Part shown: in pieces, positions 23,970 through 31,373 of the stretch | How the letters are laid out: each line of letters opens with the position of its first letter | Numbering within the stretch: position 1 is the stretch's first letter | DNA from: Melioribacter sp051488665 | GTDB lineage: Bacteria > Bacteroidota > Ignavibacteria > Ignavibacteriales > Melioribacteraceae | Reading direction: 5' to 3' | Assembly: GCF_051488665.1 (NCBI RefSeq) | Contig: NZ_JBPSEG010000001.1 | Coordinates: 124,001-188,000, forward strand | Length of the DNA: 64,000 nt | The notes under the pieces: model-generated | Databases searched by the model: none | Told to the model about the DNA's origin: nothing | What the model saw: the letters and a program-made list of their open reading frames with translations, nothing else | Program-made: the position numbers and the translations under genes

Positions 23970-26022
23970 TACCCACCTCTACTTTTCCGATAAATTCGAT
24001 TTCCACGTTTGACGGCAATTCGCTGTATGAGAGCAATACAAGGTCCGGAAAACTTGAATTGACCAGACGGTAGAAATAAGGTCTGATTGCCGCCGAAGTT
24101 ATAATGATTGGAGGATATCCCATATTGTTGAATTTTTCAACTTCCTGTTGAATTCTTATATTAAGCTCGCGCAATACTTCGGTTGAAAGACCGAGAGTTA
24201 TCATACTGTCCTTTTGCGCCTGGAGCGATTTAGTAATCATCGTTTCCAGATTCTCTCCCAGAGCTGCAGCGTGTATTATTCCGTTCGAATCTTTATACAA
24301 ATTGGCAATTGTATCTCCGATTGTGTGTCGCACATATTCCGTCAAAACGTCGATATTCTTGGTTGTTTTCGAATAATCGATCAAAGCTTCGAGAATCCTC
24401 ACAAAATCCTTAATGGGAATTCCTTCCTTCAAAAGATTTTGCAGCACTTTTTGAATCATACCGAGATTAAGTATGTCCGGATTGATATCTTCCACTACAG
24501 CAGGATATTCTTTTTTCAGATTTTCTAGCAGTTGTTTTACTTCCTGACGGGAGAGAATTTTGTCGAAATTCCGTTTGAGCGATTCCTGCAAATGAGTTGC
24601 AAGCACGGAAATTGCATCTACGACTGTATAACCGAGCATTTCCGCTTTTTCCTTTTCTTCGTGCGTTATCCAGTAACTCGGCAGACCGAATGCCGGGTCG
24701 TTTGTTGGAATCCCCGATAATTCTTCTTCCGTAACTCCGGGATTCATTGCCAGATATCTGTCGGGATAGAGTTCAAAACTTGCGACTACGTTTCCTTTTA
24801 TTTTTATTACATATTCATTCGGCGAAAGCTGCAGATTGTCTCTGACGCGAACCGGAGGAATCAAAACGCCGTATTCCAGGGCAATTACTTTCCTTGTTGA
24901 AGATATCTTCTGGAATAAATTTCCGCCCTGTTTTTCGTCGACCAAACTAATAAGTCCGTAGCCGATTTCAACTTCGATCGGGTCAACCTGAAGATATTGC
25001 TCGACCTTTTCTTCAGCGGGTTTGGTTTCTTCTTCATTCGGTTGCTCGCCTTCGGCTTCTTCAATTACGGCATCCGATGCGCTCCCTTTTCTGTTCATAT
25101 AAGACGAAGTGCCAAGCACGCCGCTCAGAATCAAAAAAGGTATAGTGGGCATACCCGGAATAAAAGCAAATAAGAACACAGCTCCCGAGACCGTAGCGAG
25201 GACTCTCGGATTCGAGAATAACTGCGTTTTCATCTGGAAATCGAGCGCGGTGCCCGATGCGCTTCTGGTTACGACCAAACCTGCGGCGGTTGAAATCAAC
25301 AGCGCGGGAATCTGGGAAACGAGACCGTCGCCGATTGTTAAAATCGTATAAGTTTGGACGGCGTCCTGAAACGACATTCCTTTTTGAGCTACTCCGATAA
25401 TAAAACCGCCGACGATATTGATTGCGTTGATAATAAGTCCCGCAATAGCGTCGCCTTTTACGAATTTGCTTGCGCCGTCCATCGCGCCGTAAAATTCGGC
25501 TTCTCTTTCAATCTGAGCTCTTCTTTTTCTCGCTTCGGCTTCTGTTATCAAGCCCGTATTCAAATCCGCGTCGATAGCCATTTGCTTACCCGGCATGGCG
25601 TCCAACGTAAAACGCGCAGCGACTTCCGAAATTCTGCCGGAGCCTTTTACGATTACTATAAATTGGATGACGACAAGAATAATAAACACAATAAAACCGA
25701 CTACATAATTCCCGCCTACCACAAACGATCCGAACGATTCTATCACCTGTCCTGCAAAACCGTCAATCAGTATCAAACGCGTAGACGAAATATTTAGAGC
25801 GAGACGATAGAGAGTAAGCACGAGCAAGAGACCCGGGAAGACCGATATGTCGAGCGGCGACTGAATATATAATGAAACAATCAAAACGAGAACTGCAAGC
25901 GTAATATTCATAGAGAGCAAAAAGTCGAGAAACGGCGCCGGTAATGGAATCAACATTAATCCGAGCATCAGTATCAAACCGAATGCAAGAACGATATCGC
26001 TATTTCTGCCAAACAGTTTCAT
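23959..26022 (-). CDS. flhA: flagellar type III export protein FlhA
   Basis: 687 aa, normal for FlhA. The N-terminal ~320 residues hold about eight membrane helices, with the conserved RGRVAEVAARF-like region present as SGRISEVAARFTLDAMPGKQMAIDADLN. The C-terminal cytoplasmic domain (about 350-687) forms the nonameric ring that docks substrates and chaperones: IEVGYGLISLVDEK, VIKIKGNVVASFELYP. It energises export with proton flow. Located 1 bp after flhB and overlapping flhF by 11 bp. Confidence 0.97.
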   Translation of the reverse strand: MKLFGRNSDIVLAFGLILMLGLMLIPLPAPFLDFLLSMNITLAVLVLIVSLYIQSPLDISVFPGLLLVLTLYRLALNISSTRLILIDGFAGQVIESFGSFVVGGNYVVGFIVFIILVVIQFIVIVKGSGRISEVAARFTLDAMPGKQMAIDADLNTGLITEAEARKRRAQIEREAEFYGAMDGASKFVKGDAIAGLIINAINIVGGFIIGVAQKGMSFQDAVQTYTILTIGDGLVSQIPALLISTAAGLVVTRSASGTALDFQMKTQLFSNPRVLATVSGAVFLFAFIPGMPTIPFLILSGVLGTSSYMNRKGSASDAVIEEAEGEQPNEEETKPAEEKVEQYLQVDPIEVEIGYGLISLVDEKQGGNLFQKISSTRKVIALEYGVLIPPVRVRDNLQLSPNEYVIKIKGNVVASFELYPDRYLAMNPGVTEEELSGIPTNDPAFGLPSYWITHEEKEKAEMLGYTVVDAISVLATHLQESLKRNFDKILSRQEVKQLLENLKKEYPAVVEDINPDILNLGMIQKVLQNLLKEGIPIKDFVRILEALIDYSKTTKNIDVLTEYVRHTIGDTIANLYKDSNGIIHAAALGENLETMITKSLQAQKDSMITLGLSTEVLRELNIRIQQEVEKFNNMGYPPIIITSAAIRPYFYRLVNSSFPDLVLLSYSELPSNVEIEFIGKVEVGNAN

Positions 26023-26023
26023 A

Positions 26024-27109
26024 TCAGATTATGCTCTTTTGTTTTTTGAGTTTTTTCATCTGATAAATATAAGCCAGAATTTGCGCTACGGCTTTGAACA
26101 GATTAGCCGGAATCTCATCTCCTATTTCGCACGTTTTATACAAAGCCCGGGCAAGTTCAACATCTTCGTACATCGGCACGTTATTTTCGGCTGCAATTTT
26201 TTTGATTTGCTGCGCTACAAGGTCCAATCCTTTAGCAACGACTTTGGGAGCGCTGTCCTTGCCCATTTCGTATTTGAGCGCTACGGCAACGTGAGTCGGG
26301 TTTGTAATAACCACATCGGCTTTGGGAACTTCGTGCATCATTCTTCGTCGAGCCGCCGATAACATTTCCTTCTTGATCCTGCCTTTGACTATCGGGTCGC
26401 CTTCCGTCTGCTTTAATTCCTCTTTAACTTCTTCCTTGGTCATCATCATGTCTTTTCTGAATTTATAGCGCTGAAATATATAATCGACGGCGGCAATCAC
26501 AACGAAAAAGAGGACTATTTTCCAGATTAACGAGAACGAAGAATCGAGTATGAATTCAACCGTATCTTCGATGCTCAGGTCTATTAATTGTATGCTCTTT
26601 CTGATAAGCTCGGAAATTATGAAATAGGTAAAAATGCTGATTATAACAAGTTTCAGGAGCGATTTACCCAATTCGACAAATGAACGCGTCGAAAACAATA
26701 TTCTTTTTATACCTTTAAAAGGATTGAATTTGTCGAGCGAAAACGAAATTGCTTCGGGCGTTATTCTGAATCCCACCTGCGATACATTACTGACTATCGA
26801 AGCTATGAATACGGCAATCAAAATCGGCATCATCAGCATCAGATAAAAAACTCCCCACCTTAATGCGTATGTCTGCAGCACAGTGTGGCTCATTTCTACC
26901 TGATTGAGTTTAGAAAAGATGTCCGTTGAAAATTCATAAAACTGTCCGCCGATGTAACTCTTAAATAAGAATACAATAATCAAACCGCTGCCGAAAATAG
27001 CGAGCGAATTAATTTCGCTGCTTTTGGCGACCTGTCCTTTCTGACGCGCGTCTTCGAGCTTCTTCCCGGTCGGTTGTTCAGTCTTTTCCTGTCCTTCGAA
27101 ATTCGGCAT
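26024..27109 (-). CDS. flhB: flagellar export substrate-switch protein FlhB
   Basis: 361 aa with four membrane helices in the first ~210 residues and a soluble C-terminal domain. The self-cleavage motif NPTH is present with N270 (VVITNPTHVAVALKY). Autocleavage between N and P switches export from hook to filament substrates once FliK signals hook length. The N-terminal QEKTEQPTGKKLEDARQKGQ is typical. It lies 3 bp after fliR and 1 bp before flhA, the usual export gate order. Confidence 0.97.
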   Translation of the reverse strand: MPNFEGQEKTEQPTGKKLEDARQKGQVAKSSEINSLAIFGSGLIIVFLFKSYIGGQFYEFSTDIFSKLNQVEMSHTVLQTYALRWGVFYLMLMMPILIAVFIASIVSNVSQVGFRITPEAISFSLDKFNPFKGIKRILFSTRSFVELGKSLLKLVIISIFTYFIISELIRKSIQLIDLSIEDTVEFILDSSFSLIWKIVLFFVVIAAVDYIFQRYKFRKDMMMTKEEVKEELKQTEGDPIVKGRIKKEMLSAARRRMMHEVPKADVVITNPTHVAVALKYEMGKDSAPKVVAKGLDLVAQQIKKIAAENNVPMYEDVELARALYKTCEIGDEIPANLFKAVAQILAYIYQMKKLKKQKSII

Positions 27110-27112
27110 TTT

Positions 27113-27910
27113 TTATTGTCCCATTGCTCTTATTAAATCGAGTAGTCTGTACTCGTAACCTTCAAGTAAATTTTTTAATACGTAAACGTAAAAAGGAATT
27201 AGCGATAATATCATGAATATGCCCAATAATGTTTTGAGCGGCTGAGTAATGTATATAATTTGCATGTTCGGAATTACCCGCGCTATTATGCTTTCCGCAA
27301 GATGCACAAGGAAAAACGATACGATAATGGGCGACGCTATTTTAATTGCAATTGTGAATACAAGAAACGAATATTTAATCAGTAAAGTATAAACCGGTTC
27401 GTTTATTACATATTTGCCCAGCGGCGCAACGCTAAACGAAGCTGCCAATCCGCTGATTAAATAATGATGCCCGTTAATTAAGATGAAAATCATTACCGCC
27501 GCATAGTATAAAAACTGACCGACGATATTCGTTTGAATTTCCTGAACGGGATTGAGCGCTTCTGCAAGCATGAGTCCCATATCGAATCCGATGTAGTGAC
27601 CGGCATAAGATACAGCCCAGAAAATGAAATTCATTGCGAAACCAAGTATCATACCCGTTAACAATTCCCTCACCGAATATAAAGCCAATGTTATCAGTCC
27701 CGACTGATTTGTTAAATCGAGATTGATATTGACGTTTGATTTGTTAACTGTAAAGAAGACCATATATGCAATAACGATTGCCAGGAATATTCTGGCCAAT
27801 ACAGGAAACCCCTTGAATGAAAGAACCGGAGCGGTAAATATTAATCCGCCGATTCTCATAAACACTAAAATGAATAATATAAAATCCGTTATCAGAATAT
27901 TCGTCGTCAT
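27113..27910 (-). CDS. fliR: flagellar export gate protein FliR
   Basis: 265-aa integral membrane protein with about six helices. Family features: FVFMRIGGLIFTAPVLSFKGFPVLARIFLAIVIAY-like start in residues 12-47, the LREL turn present as SVRELLTGMILGF, and GFDMGLMLAEALNP. It forms the export gate with FliP and FliQ in the MS ring centre. Overlaps fliQ by 4 bp. Confidence 0.95.
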   Translation of the reverse strand: MTTNILITDFILFILVFMRIGGLIFTAPVLSFKGFPVLARIFLAIVIAYMVFFTVNKSNVNINLDLTNQSGLITLALYSVRELLTGMILGFAMNFIFWAVSYAGHYIGFDMGLMLAEALNPVQEIQTNIVGQFLYYAAVMIFILINGHHYLISGLAASFSVAPLGKYVINEPVYTLLIKYSFLVFTIAIKIASPIIVSFFLVHLAESIIARVIPNMQIIYITQPLKTLLGIFMILSLIPFYVYVLKNLLEGYEYRLLDLIRAMGQ

Positions 27911-28173
27911 ATCACATTGAGAAACATTGTAAACATTTTATTTGTAAGCGAAATCATCTTATCGGCAATCCACGGCAGCAAAAAAATTATCACAAGCACC
28001 GTAACGATTAACTTTGGCACAAAAGTAAGAGTCATTTCCTGCAAAGACGTTGCAGCCTGGAATATCGAAATTAAAATACCGACTACTAACGACGCTCCCA
28101 GAACGGGCAGCAAAATAATAAAAGCCGTATAAAAAGCTTCTTTCAATACTTCTATAATCAATTCTTCCGACAT
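27907..28173 (-). CDS. fliQ: flagellar export gate protein FliQ
   Basis: 88 aa with two membrane helices, the usual size for FliQ (about 89). Core motif: GASLVVGILISIFQAATSLQEMTLTFVPKL spread over residues 26-55, which is strongly conserved. Part of the FliPQR gate complex. Overlaps fliP by 1 bp and fliR by 4 bp. Confidence 0.95.
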   Translation of the reverse strand: MSEELIIEVLKEAFYTAFIILLPVLGASLVVGILISIFQAATSLQEMTLTFVPKLIVTVLVIIFLLPWIADKMISLTNKMFTMFLNVI

Positions 28174-28928
28174 TAATGAAAACTCCTAACAAGTGAACCG
28201 ATAATCAAATTCCATCCGTCGACGAGTATGAAGAGCAATATCTTAAACGGCAGAGAAATCATCATCGGCGGCATCATCATCATACCCATCGACATTAAGA
28301 TACTCGATATAATCATATCGACCATCAGGAAAGGAATGAAGAGGAAAAAGCCGATTATAAAACCGATTCTAAGTTCGCTCAGCACGAATGCCGGAATCAA
28401 CACATAAGTAGGCACGTCGTTTCTGGTTTCGGGTCGGGGCAAATTGGAAAGTCCTACAAACAATTCCAGGTCTTCTTCCCTTGTATTTTTAAACATAAAT
28501 TCTCTGATAGGTTCTATGCCTTTGTCGTAAGCTTCTTCAACCGTTATTTTGTTGTCCATCAGGGGCGACAGGGCTTCTTCGTTAACCCGGTTCCATGTTG
28601 GCGCCATAATAAAAAAGGTTATAAAAAGCGCAATTCCTGCCAGAAGTTGAGACGGAGGCATTTGCTGTGTGCCAAGCGCGCTTTTAAGAAAATGAAATAC
28701 GATTATAATGCGCAAATACGCCGTTGTCATAATGACGATGGAAGGAGCAAGCGCCAGTATCGTCATCAACAATAAAATTTGCAGGGTTACGGAAACGTCT
28801 TCTCCGGAAGTTGCGGTTCCGATTCCGAGGTCAATTTTGGGAATCGGAATTGAAGGCGACTGAGATTGCGCATAAAGAGAGGTAAAACCGCTTAACAATA
28901 TAATCCCGATTACAATCCACTTTTTCAT
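28173..28928 (-). CDS. fliP: flagellar export gate protein FliP
   Basis: 251 aa. It begins with a cleavable-looking signal (MKKWIVIGIILLSGFTSLYAQ), as known for FliP, then four membrane helices. Conserved stretches include LALAPSIVIMTTAYLRIIIVFHFLKSALGTQQMPPSQ in residues 60-97 and MMMMPPMMISLPFKILLFI near the end. It is the core subunit of the export gate. Overlaps fliO by 4 bp and fliQ by 1 bp. Confidence 0.96.
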   Translation of the reverse strand: MKKWIVIGIILLSGFTSLYAQSQSPSIPIPKIDLGIGTATSGEDVSVTLQILLLMTILALAPSIVIMTTAYLRIIIVFHFLKSALGTQQMPPSQLLAGIALFITFFIMAPTWNRVNEEALSPLMDNKITVEEAYDKGIEPIREFMFKNTREEDLELFVGLSNLPRPETRNDVPTYVLIPAFVLSELRIGFIIGFFLFIPFLMVDMIISSILMSMGMMMMPPMMISLPFKILLFILVDGWNLIIGSLVRSFH

Positions 28929-29272
28929 CGCATTCCTAAATTCTGCTTCAGCAATTCATAAAAAGACTTTTTCTGATTAACGCCGTCTTGCGTTTCGTTA
29001 TTGTCCGGCATGTCGATACTGTCGAATTCTTTTATTAAAGTAATGCCTGTTTCGCTTATTCCGAGCAGCATAATTTTATCTTCAACGCGCACAACGGAAA
29101 GATATTTTTTGGGCATAATAAGCTGGTTGCTCAGGACCTCTATTTTCAAAGGCATGCGTTTGCCGCCTTTCATCGAAAACGTATAACGTTTTACGAAATA
29201 GAGAGTTATGCCCAGAATTATTATTACAAGAATAAGCGGCAAAAAAGCCTGTGTAATATCGAAGGCTGACAT
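28925..29272 (-). CDS. fliO: FliO-like flagellar export accessory protein
   Basis: 115 aa: a short periplasmic N-terminus, one membrane helix (about 9-28, FLPLILVIIILGITLYFV) and a small beta-rich cytoplasmic domain with the pattern IEVLSNQLIMPKKYLSVVRVEDKIMLLGI, typical of FliO. FliO assists FliP assembly. Conservation is weak in this family; the call relies on topology, domain pattern and position between fliN and fliP. Confidence 0.88.
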   Translation of the reverse strand: MSAFDITQAFLPLILVIIILGITLYFVKRYTFSMKGGKRMPLKIEVLSNQLIMPKKYLSVVRVEDKIMLLGISETGITLIKEFDSIDMPDNNETQDGVNQKKSFYELLKQNLGMR

Positions 29273-29655
29273 TAATAGATATCCTTTATTCTTTGAGCCG
29301 GGTCGACCAACGATGTTATTCTTATGCCGAAATGTTTATCGATTACGACTACTTCGCCTTCGGCAATTTTTTTATTGTTAACGAAAACGTCCACCGGTTC
29401 GCTGGCTAATTTTTCCAGTTCGATTACGTAGCCTCTTTCGAGTTCGAGAATGTCTTTAATCTGCATTTGGGTTCTTCCCAATTCGATATAGACGTTCATC
29501 TGGAGGTCTTTCAAAAGATTCAGTTTTTCGTCGGCTCCTCCTAAAGTGCGGGTTGAGTCGTCGAATTCGTCGAACTGAGCCAGAGAAGCGGTAAAGTTAT
29601 CTTCCGGGTTTTCCATGTTTTCCATTGCGTCGGGATTGTTGATATTTTCACTCAT
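29272..29655 (-). CDS. fliN: flagellar C-ring protein FliN
   Basis: 127 aa. An acidic N-terminal extension of about 40 residues is followed by the SpoA domain: LLKDLQMNVYIELGRTQMQIKDILELERG and VVVIDKHFGIRITSLVD. It forms the lower C-ring, binds FliM and FliH, and takes part in switching. It is 10 bp after fliM and overlaps fliO by 1 bp. Confidence 0.95.
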   Translation of the reverse strand: MSENINNPDAMENMENPEDNFTASLAQFDEFDDSTRTLGGADEKLNLLKDLQMNVYIELGRTQMQIKDILELERGYVIELEKLASEPVDVFVNNKKIAEGEVVVIDKHFGIRITSLVDPAQRIKDIY

Positions 29656-29665
29656 AGTTCCCTCT

Positions 29666-30652
29666 TTAGAGTTTTTTTTCGAATACTTTTTCAGTTATTT
29701 TTATTGCTTTGTGATTGTTCAGAACGCCGGCTCTGCCAAGGAACAACAACCGGTTGCCGGTTCTGATTTTGTGTTCTTCGTGAACTTTATTTTTCAGTTT
29801 GATAATGTCCCCCACTTCGAGCTCCATAATTTCTTTTACCGTCAGTTTGGTCGTGCCGAATTCGACGGTAATCGGAACCGCAGTTTGCGCCAGATGTTTC
29901 GATAGAACTTCTCTTGACGTTACGCCGAAATATTTAGTCGACCTGATAGACGACAGTTTTTGCGTCGTCATTTTAGCCAGAATTGCGTCGAACGCAAATG
30001 TGGCAAAACAGACGTTCATCATGTACGACTGGTCGCCCATTATTAATTCGAACGAAATAAGGAGCACGGATTCGCTTTGCGAGGTAATTTGAGCAAAATC
30101 GATATCCGGTTCGAATTTCTCGATTTCAAATTCGAGGTCGTCTATAATTTGCCACGACTTTTTAAGGTCGTACATTATACGATCTACTATAACCTGCAGC
30201 ACTTTTTGTTCAATCGGAGTAATTACTTTTACCTGTTTTGTCGTTAATCCGTTGCCTCCCAACAGTTTATCCACAAACAGGAACGCCAGATCATTATTAA
30301 GTTCAAGTATGCCTTTAATGTCGGTATTCTTTATATTAAAAGTATAGAGGCAGGCCGGATTTGAAACCGAAAGTACGTATTCCGAATAATAGATTTGGTC
30401 GATTGAAGCGACGTTAATGTTAACGGCAGTTTGGAGTTTGGTAACAAGAAACGATGTAAAACTTTCGCCGAAGTTATCGCAGATACTTCGAATAATGCGG
30501 AGTTGATGCTTGGAGATGCGATTCGGAAGACGGAAGTCAAAAAGCACCGCCTCCTTTTCTTTATCGCTCTGCTCTTCGTTTTTTTGCTCCTGCCCGCTTT
30601 TTATATTATCGAGCAGTTGATCGATTTCTTGTTGTGAGAGTATCTCTGCCAT
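29666..30652 (-). CDS. fliM: flagellar motor switch protein FliM
   Basis: 328 aa, typical length. The N-terminal CheY-binding peptide ILSQQEIDQLLDNIKSG is intact. A middle CheC-like domain follows (LPNRISKHQLRIIRSICDNFGE; ELNNDLAFLFVDKLLGG) and a C-terminal SpoA domain (PITVEFGTTKLTVKEIMELEVGD). Phospho-CheY binding at the N-terminus biases motor direction. The CheZ-like protein at 47011 ends with a peptide of the same pattern. It lies 2 bp after fliL. Confidence 0.96.
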   Translation of the reverse strand: MAEILSQQEIDQLLDNIKSGQEQKNEEQSDKEKEAVLFDFRLPNRISKHQLRIIRSICDNFGESFTSFLVTKLQTAVNINVASIDQIYYSEYVLSVSNPACLYTFNIKNTDIKGILELNNDLAFLFVDKLLGGNGLTTKQVKVITPIEQKVLQVIVDRIMYDLKKSWQIIDDLEFEIEKFEPDIDFAQITSQSESVLLISFELIMGDQSYMMNVCFATFAFDAILAKMTTQKLSSIRSTKYFGVTSREVLSKHLAQTAVPITVEFGTTKLTVKEIMELEVGDIIKLKNKVHEEHKIRTGNRLLFLGRAGVLNNHKAIKITEKVFEKKL

Positions 30653-30654
30653 AA

Positions 30655-31194
30655 TTATTGTAAAATATATTTACTGAAATAAATGTTATTGATTTTAATA
30701 TCGGGCATCAATTGCTTGATCTGGTCGGATATTTGGATTTTTAATGAATCCCGGTAAAGAGCGTTGCTCAATTGAGTCATATCCTTGCTGCCCATAACCG
30801 AAATAATCGCGTCTTTTACCAATACTTCCTTTTCTTCGAGTTCCTTTTTATTTTGTTCGGTTGCGATATCGAACCCGATCGAAGCAAGCAAAAGGCGTTT
30901 GCCGTCCGTGCCGGCGGGGTTGATTATGAGGTCGTCTACAACATAAATGAATTTTCCGAATTCCACGCCTTCGCTTTCGGAGGCTGAAGAATCGCCCGAT
31001 TGAGCGTGTTCTTCGGTTGGGAGTGCATAGTGGGATTGGATTTTGGGCAGCAAAATATTAGCGGTTATAAAATAAACCGCTACAAGTTGAACAATGAAAA
31101 GCGGCAATCCTATAACAAGGATTTTTGAACTGGAACCTTTTTGGGTTCCGGAAGTTTCAGACTGTTCTAAGATATTTTCGTTTTCCTGTGCCAT
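30655..31194 (-). CDS. fliL: flagellar basal body-associated protein FliL
   Basis: 179 aa: polar N-terminus, one membrane helix (about 25-48), an acidic linker, and a periplasmic FliL domain (DDLIINPAGTDGKRLLLASIGFDI; AIISVMGSKDMTQLS). It surrounds and supports stators at the motor. First gene of its unit. The predicted sigma-54 start (about 31198) lies only about 4 nt before the ATG, and no ribosome-binding sequence precedes the ATG, so the message may be nearly leaderless. Confidence 0.92.
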   Translation of the reverse strand: MAQENENILEQSETSGTQKGSSSKILVIGLPLFIVQLVAVYFITANILLPKIQSHYALPTEEHAQSGDSSASESEGVEFGKFIYVVDDLIINPAGTDGKRLLLASIGFDIATEQNKKELEEKEVLVKDAIISVMGSKDMTQLSNALYRDSLKIQISDQIKQLMPDIKINNIYFSKYILQ

Positions 31195-31208
31195 AGTGAC
31201 TAATAGTT

Positions 31209-31224
31209 TTCAATTAATATGCCA
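31209..31224 (-). promoter_or_regulatory. sigma-54-type promoter of the fliL-flhG unit
   Basis: Minus strand TGGCATATTAATTGAA: -24 TGGCA and -12 TTG are in register, while the final C of the -12 GC is A. The palindrome at 31276-31291 lies 52 bp upstream. The predicted start near 31198 nearly coincides with the fliL ATG at 31194. Confidence 0.65.
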
Positions 31225-31275
31225 CTCGTTAAAGCCTTAAAATTCATTACTAATCAAAAATTAAGAACAACGAAG

Positions 31276-31291
31276 TGGCTAATATTAGTCA
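31276..31291. promoter_or_regulatory. palindromic UAS upstream of fliL
   Basis: TGGCTAATATTAGTCA, one mismatch from the perfect palindrome, in the 179-bp gap between flgE and fliL. Its centre is at about -85 from the predicted fliL start. An additional half-site, TGACTAAT at 31197-31204, overlaps the start point itself and might allow feedback control. Confidence 0.75.
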
Positions 31292-31324
31292 CCTGCACAT
31301 TCTGCTACATCACGGAAATTTTTT

Positions 31325-31364
31325 AACGAAAAAAGACGGGATTGCCGTATTTAACGGCAATCCC
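31325..31364 (-). terminator. intrinsic terminator after flgE
   Basis: On the minus strand an 11-bp perfect stem, GGGATTGCCGT with ACGGCAATCCC around a 5-nt loop (31338-31364), is followed by GTCTTTTTTCG. It starts about 10 bp after the flgE stop codon. It closes the flgB-flgE unit and insulates it from the fliL promoter. Confidence 0.93.
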
Positions 31365-31373
31365 TGAGACCTA

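Noticed and set aside
31276..31291. The palindrome as a transcription terminator
   Set aside because: No loop and no T-run; AT-rich centre. A genuine terminator for flgE lies at 31325-31364.
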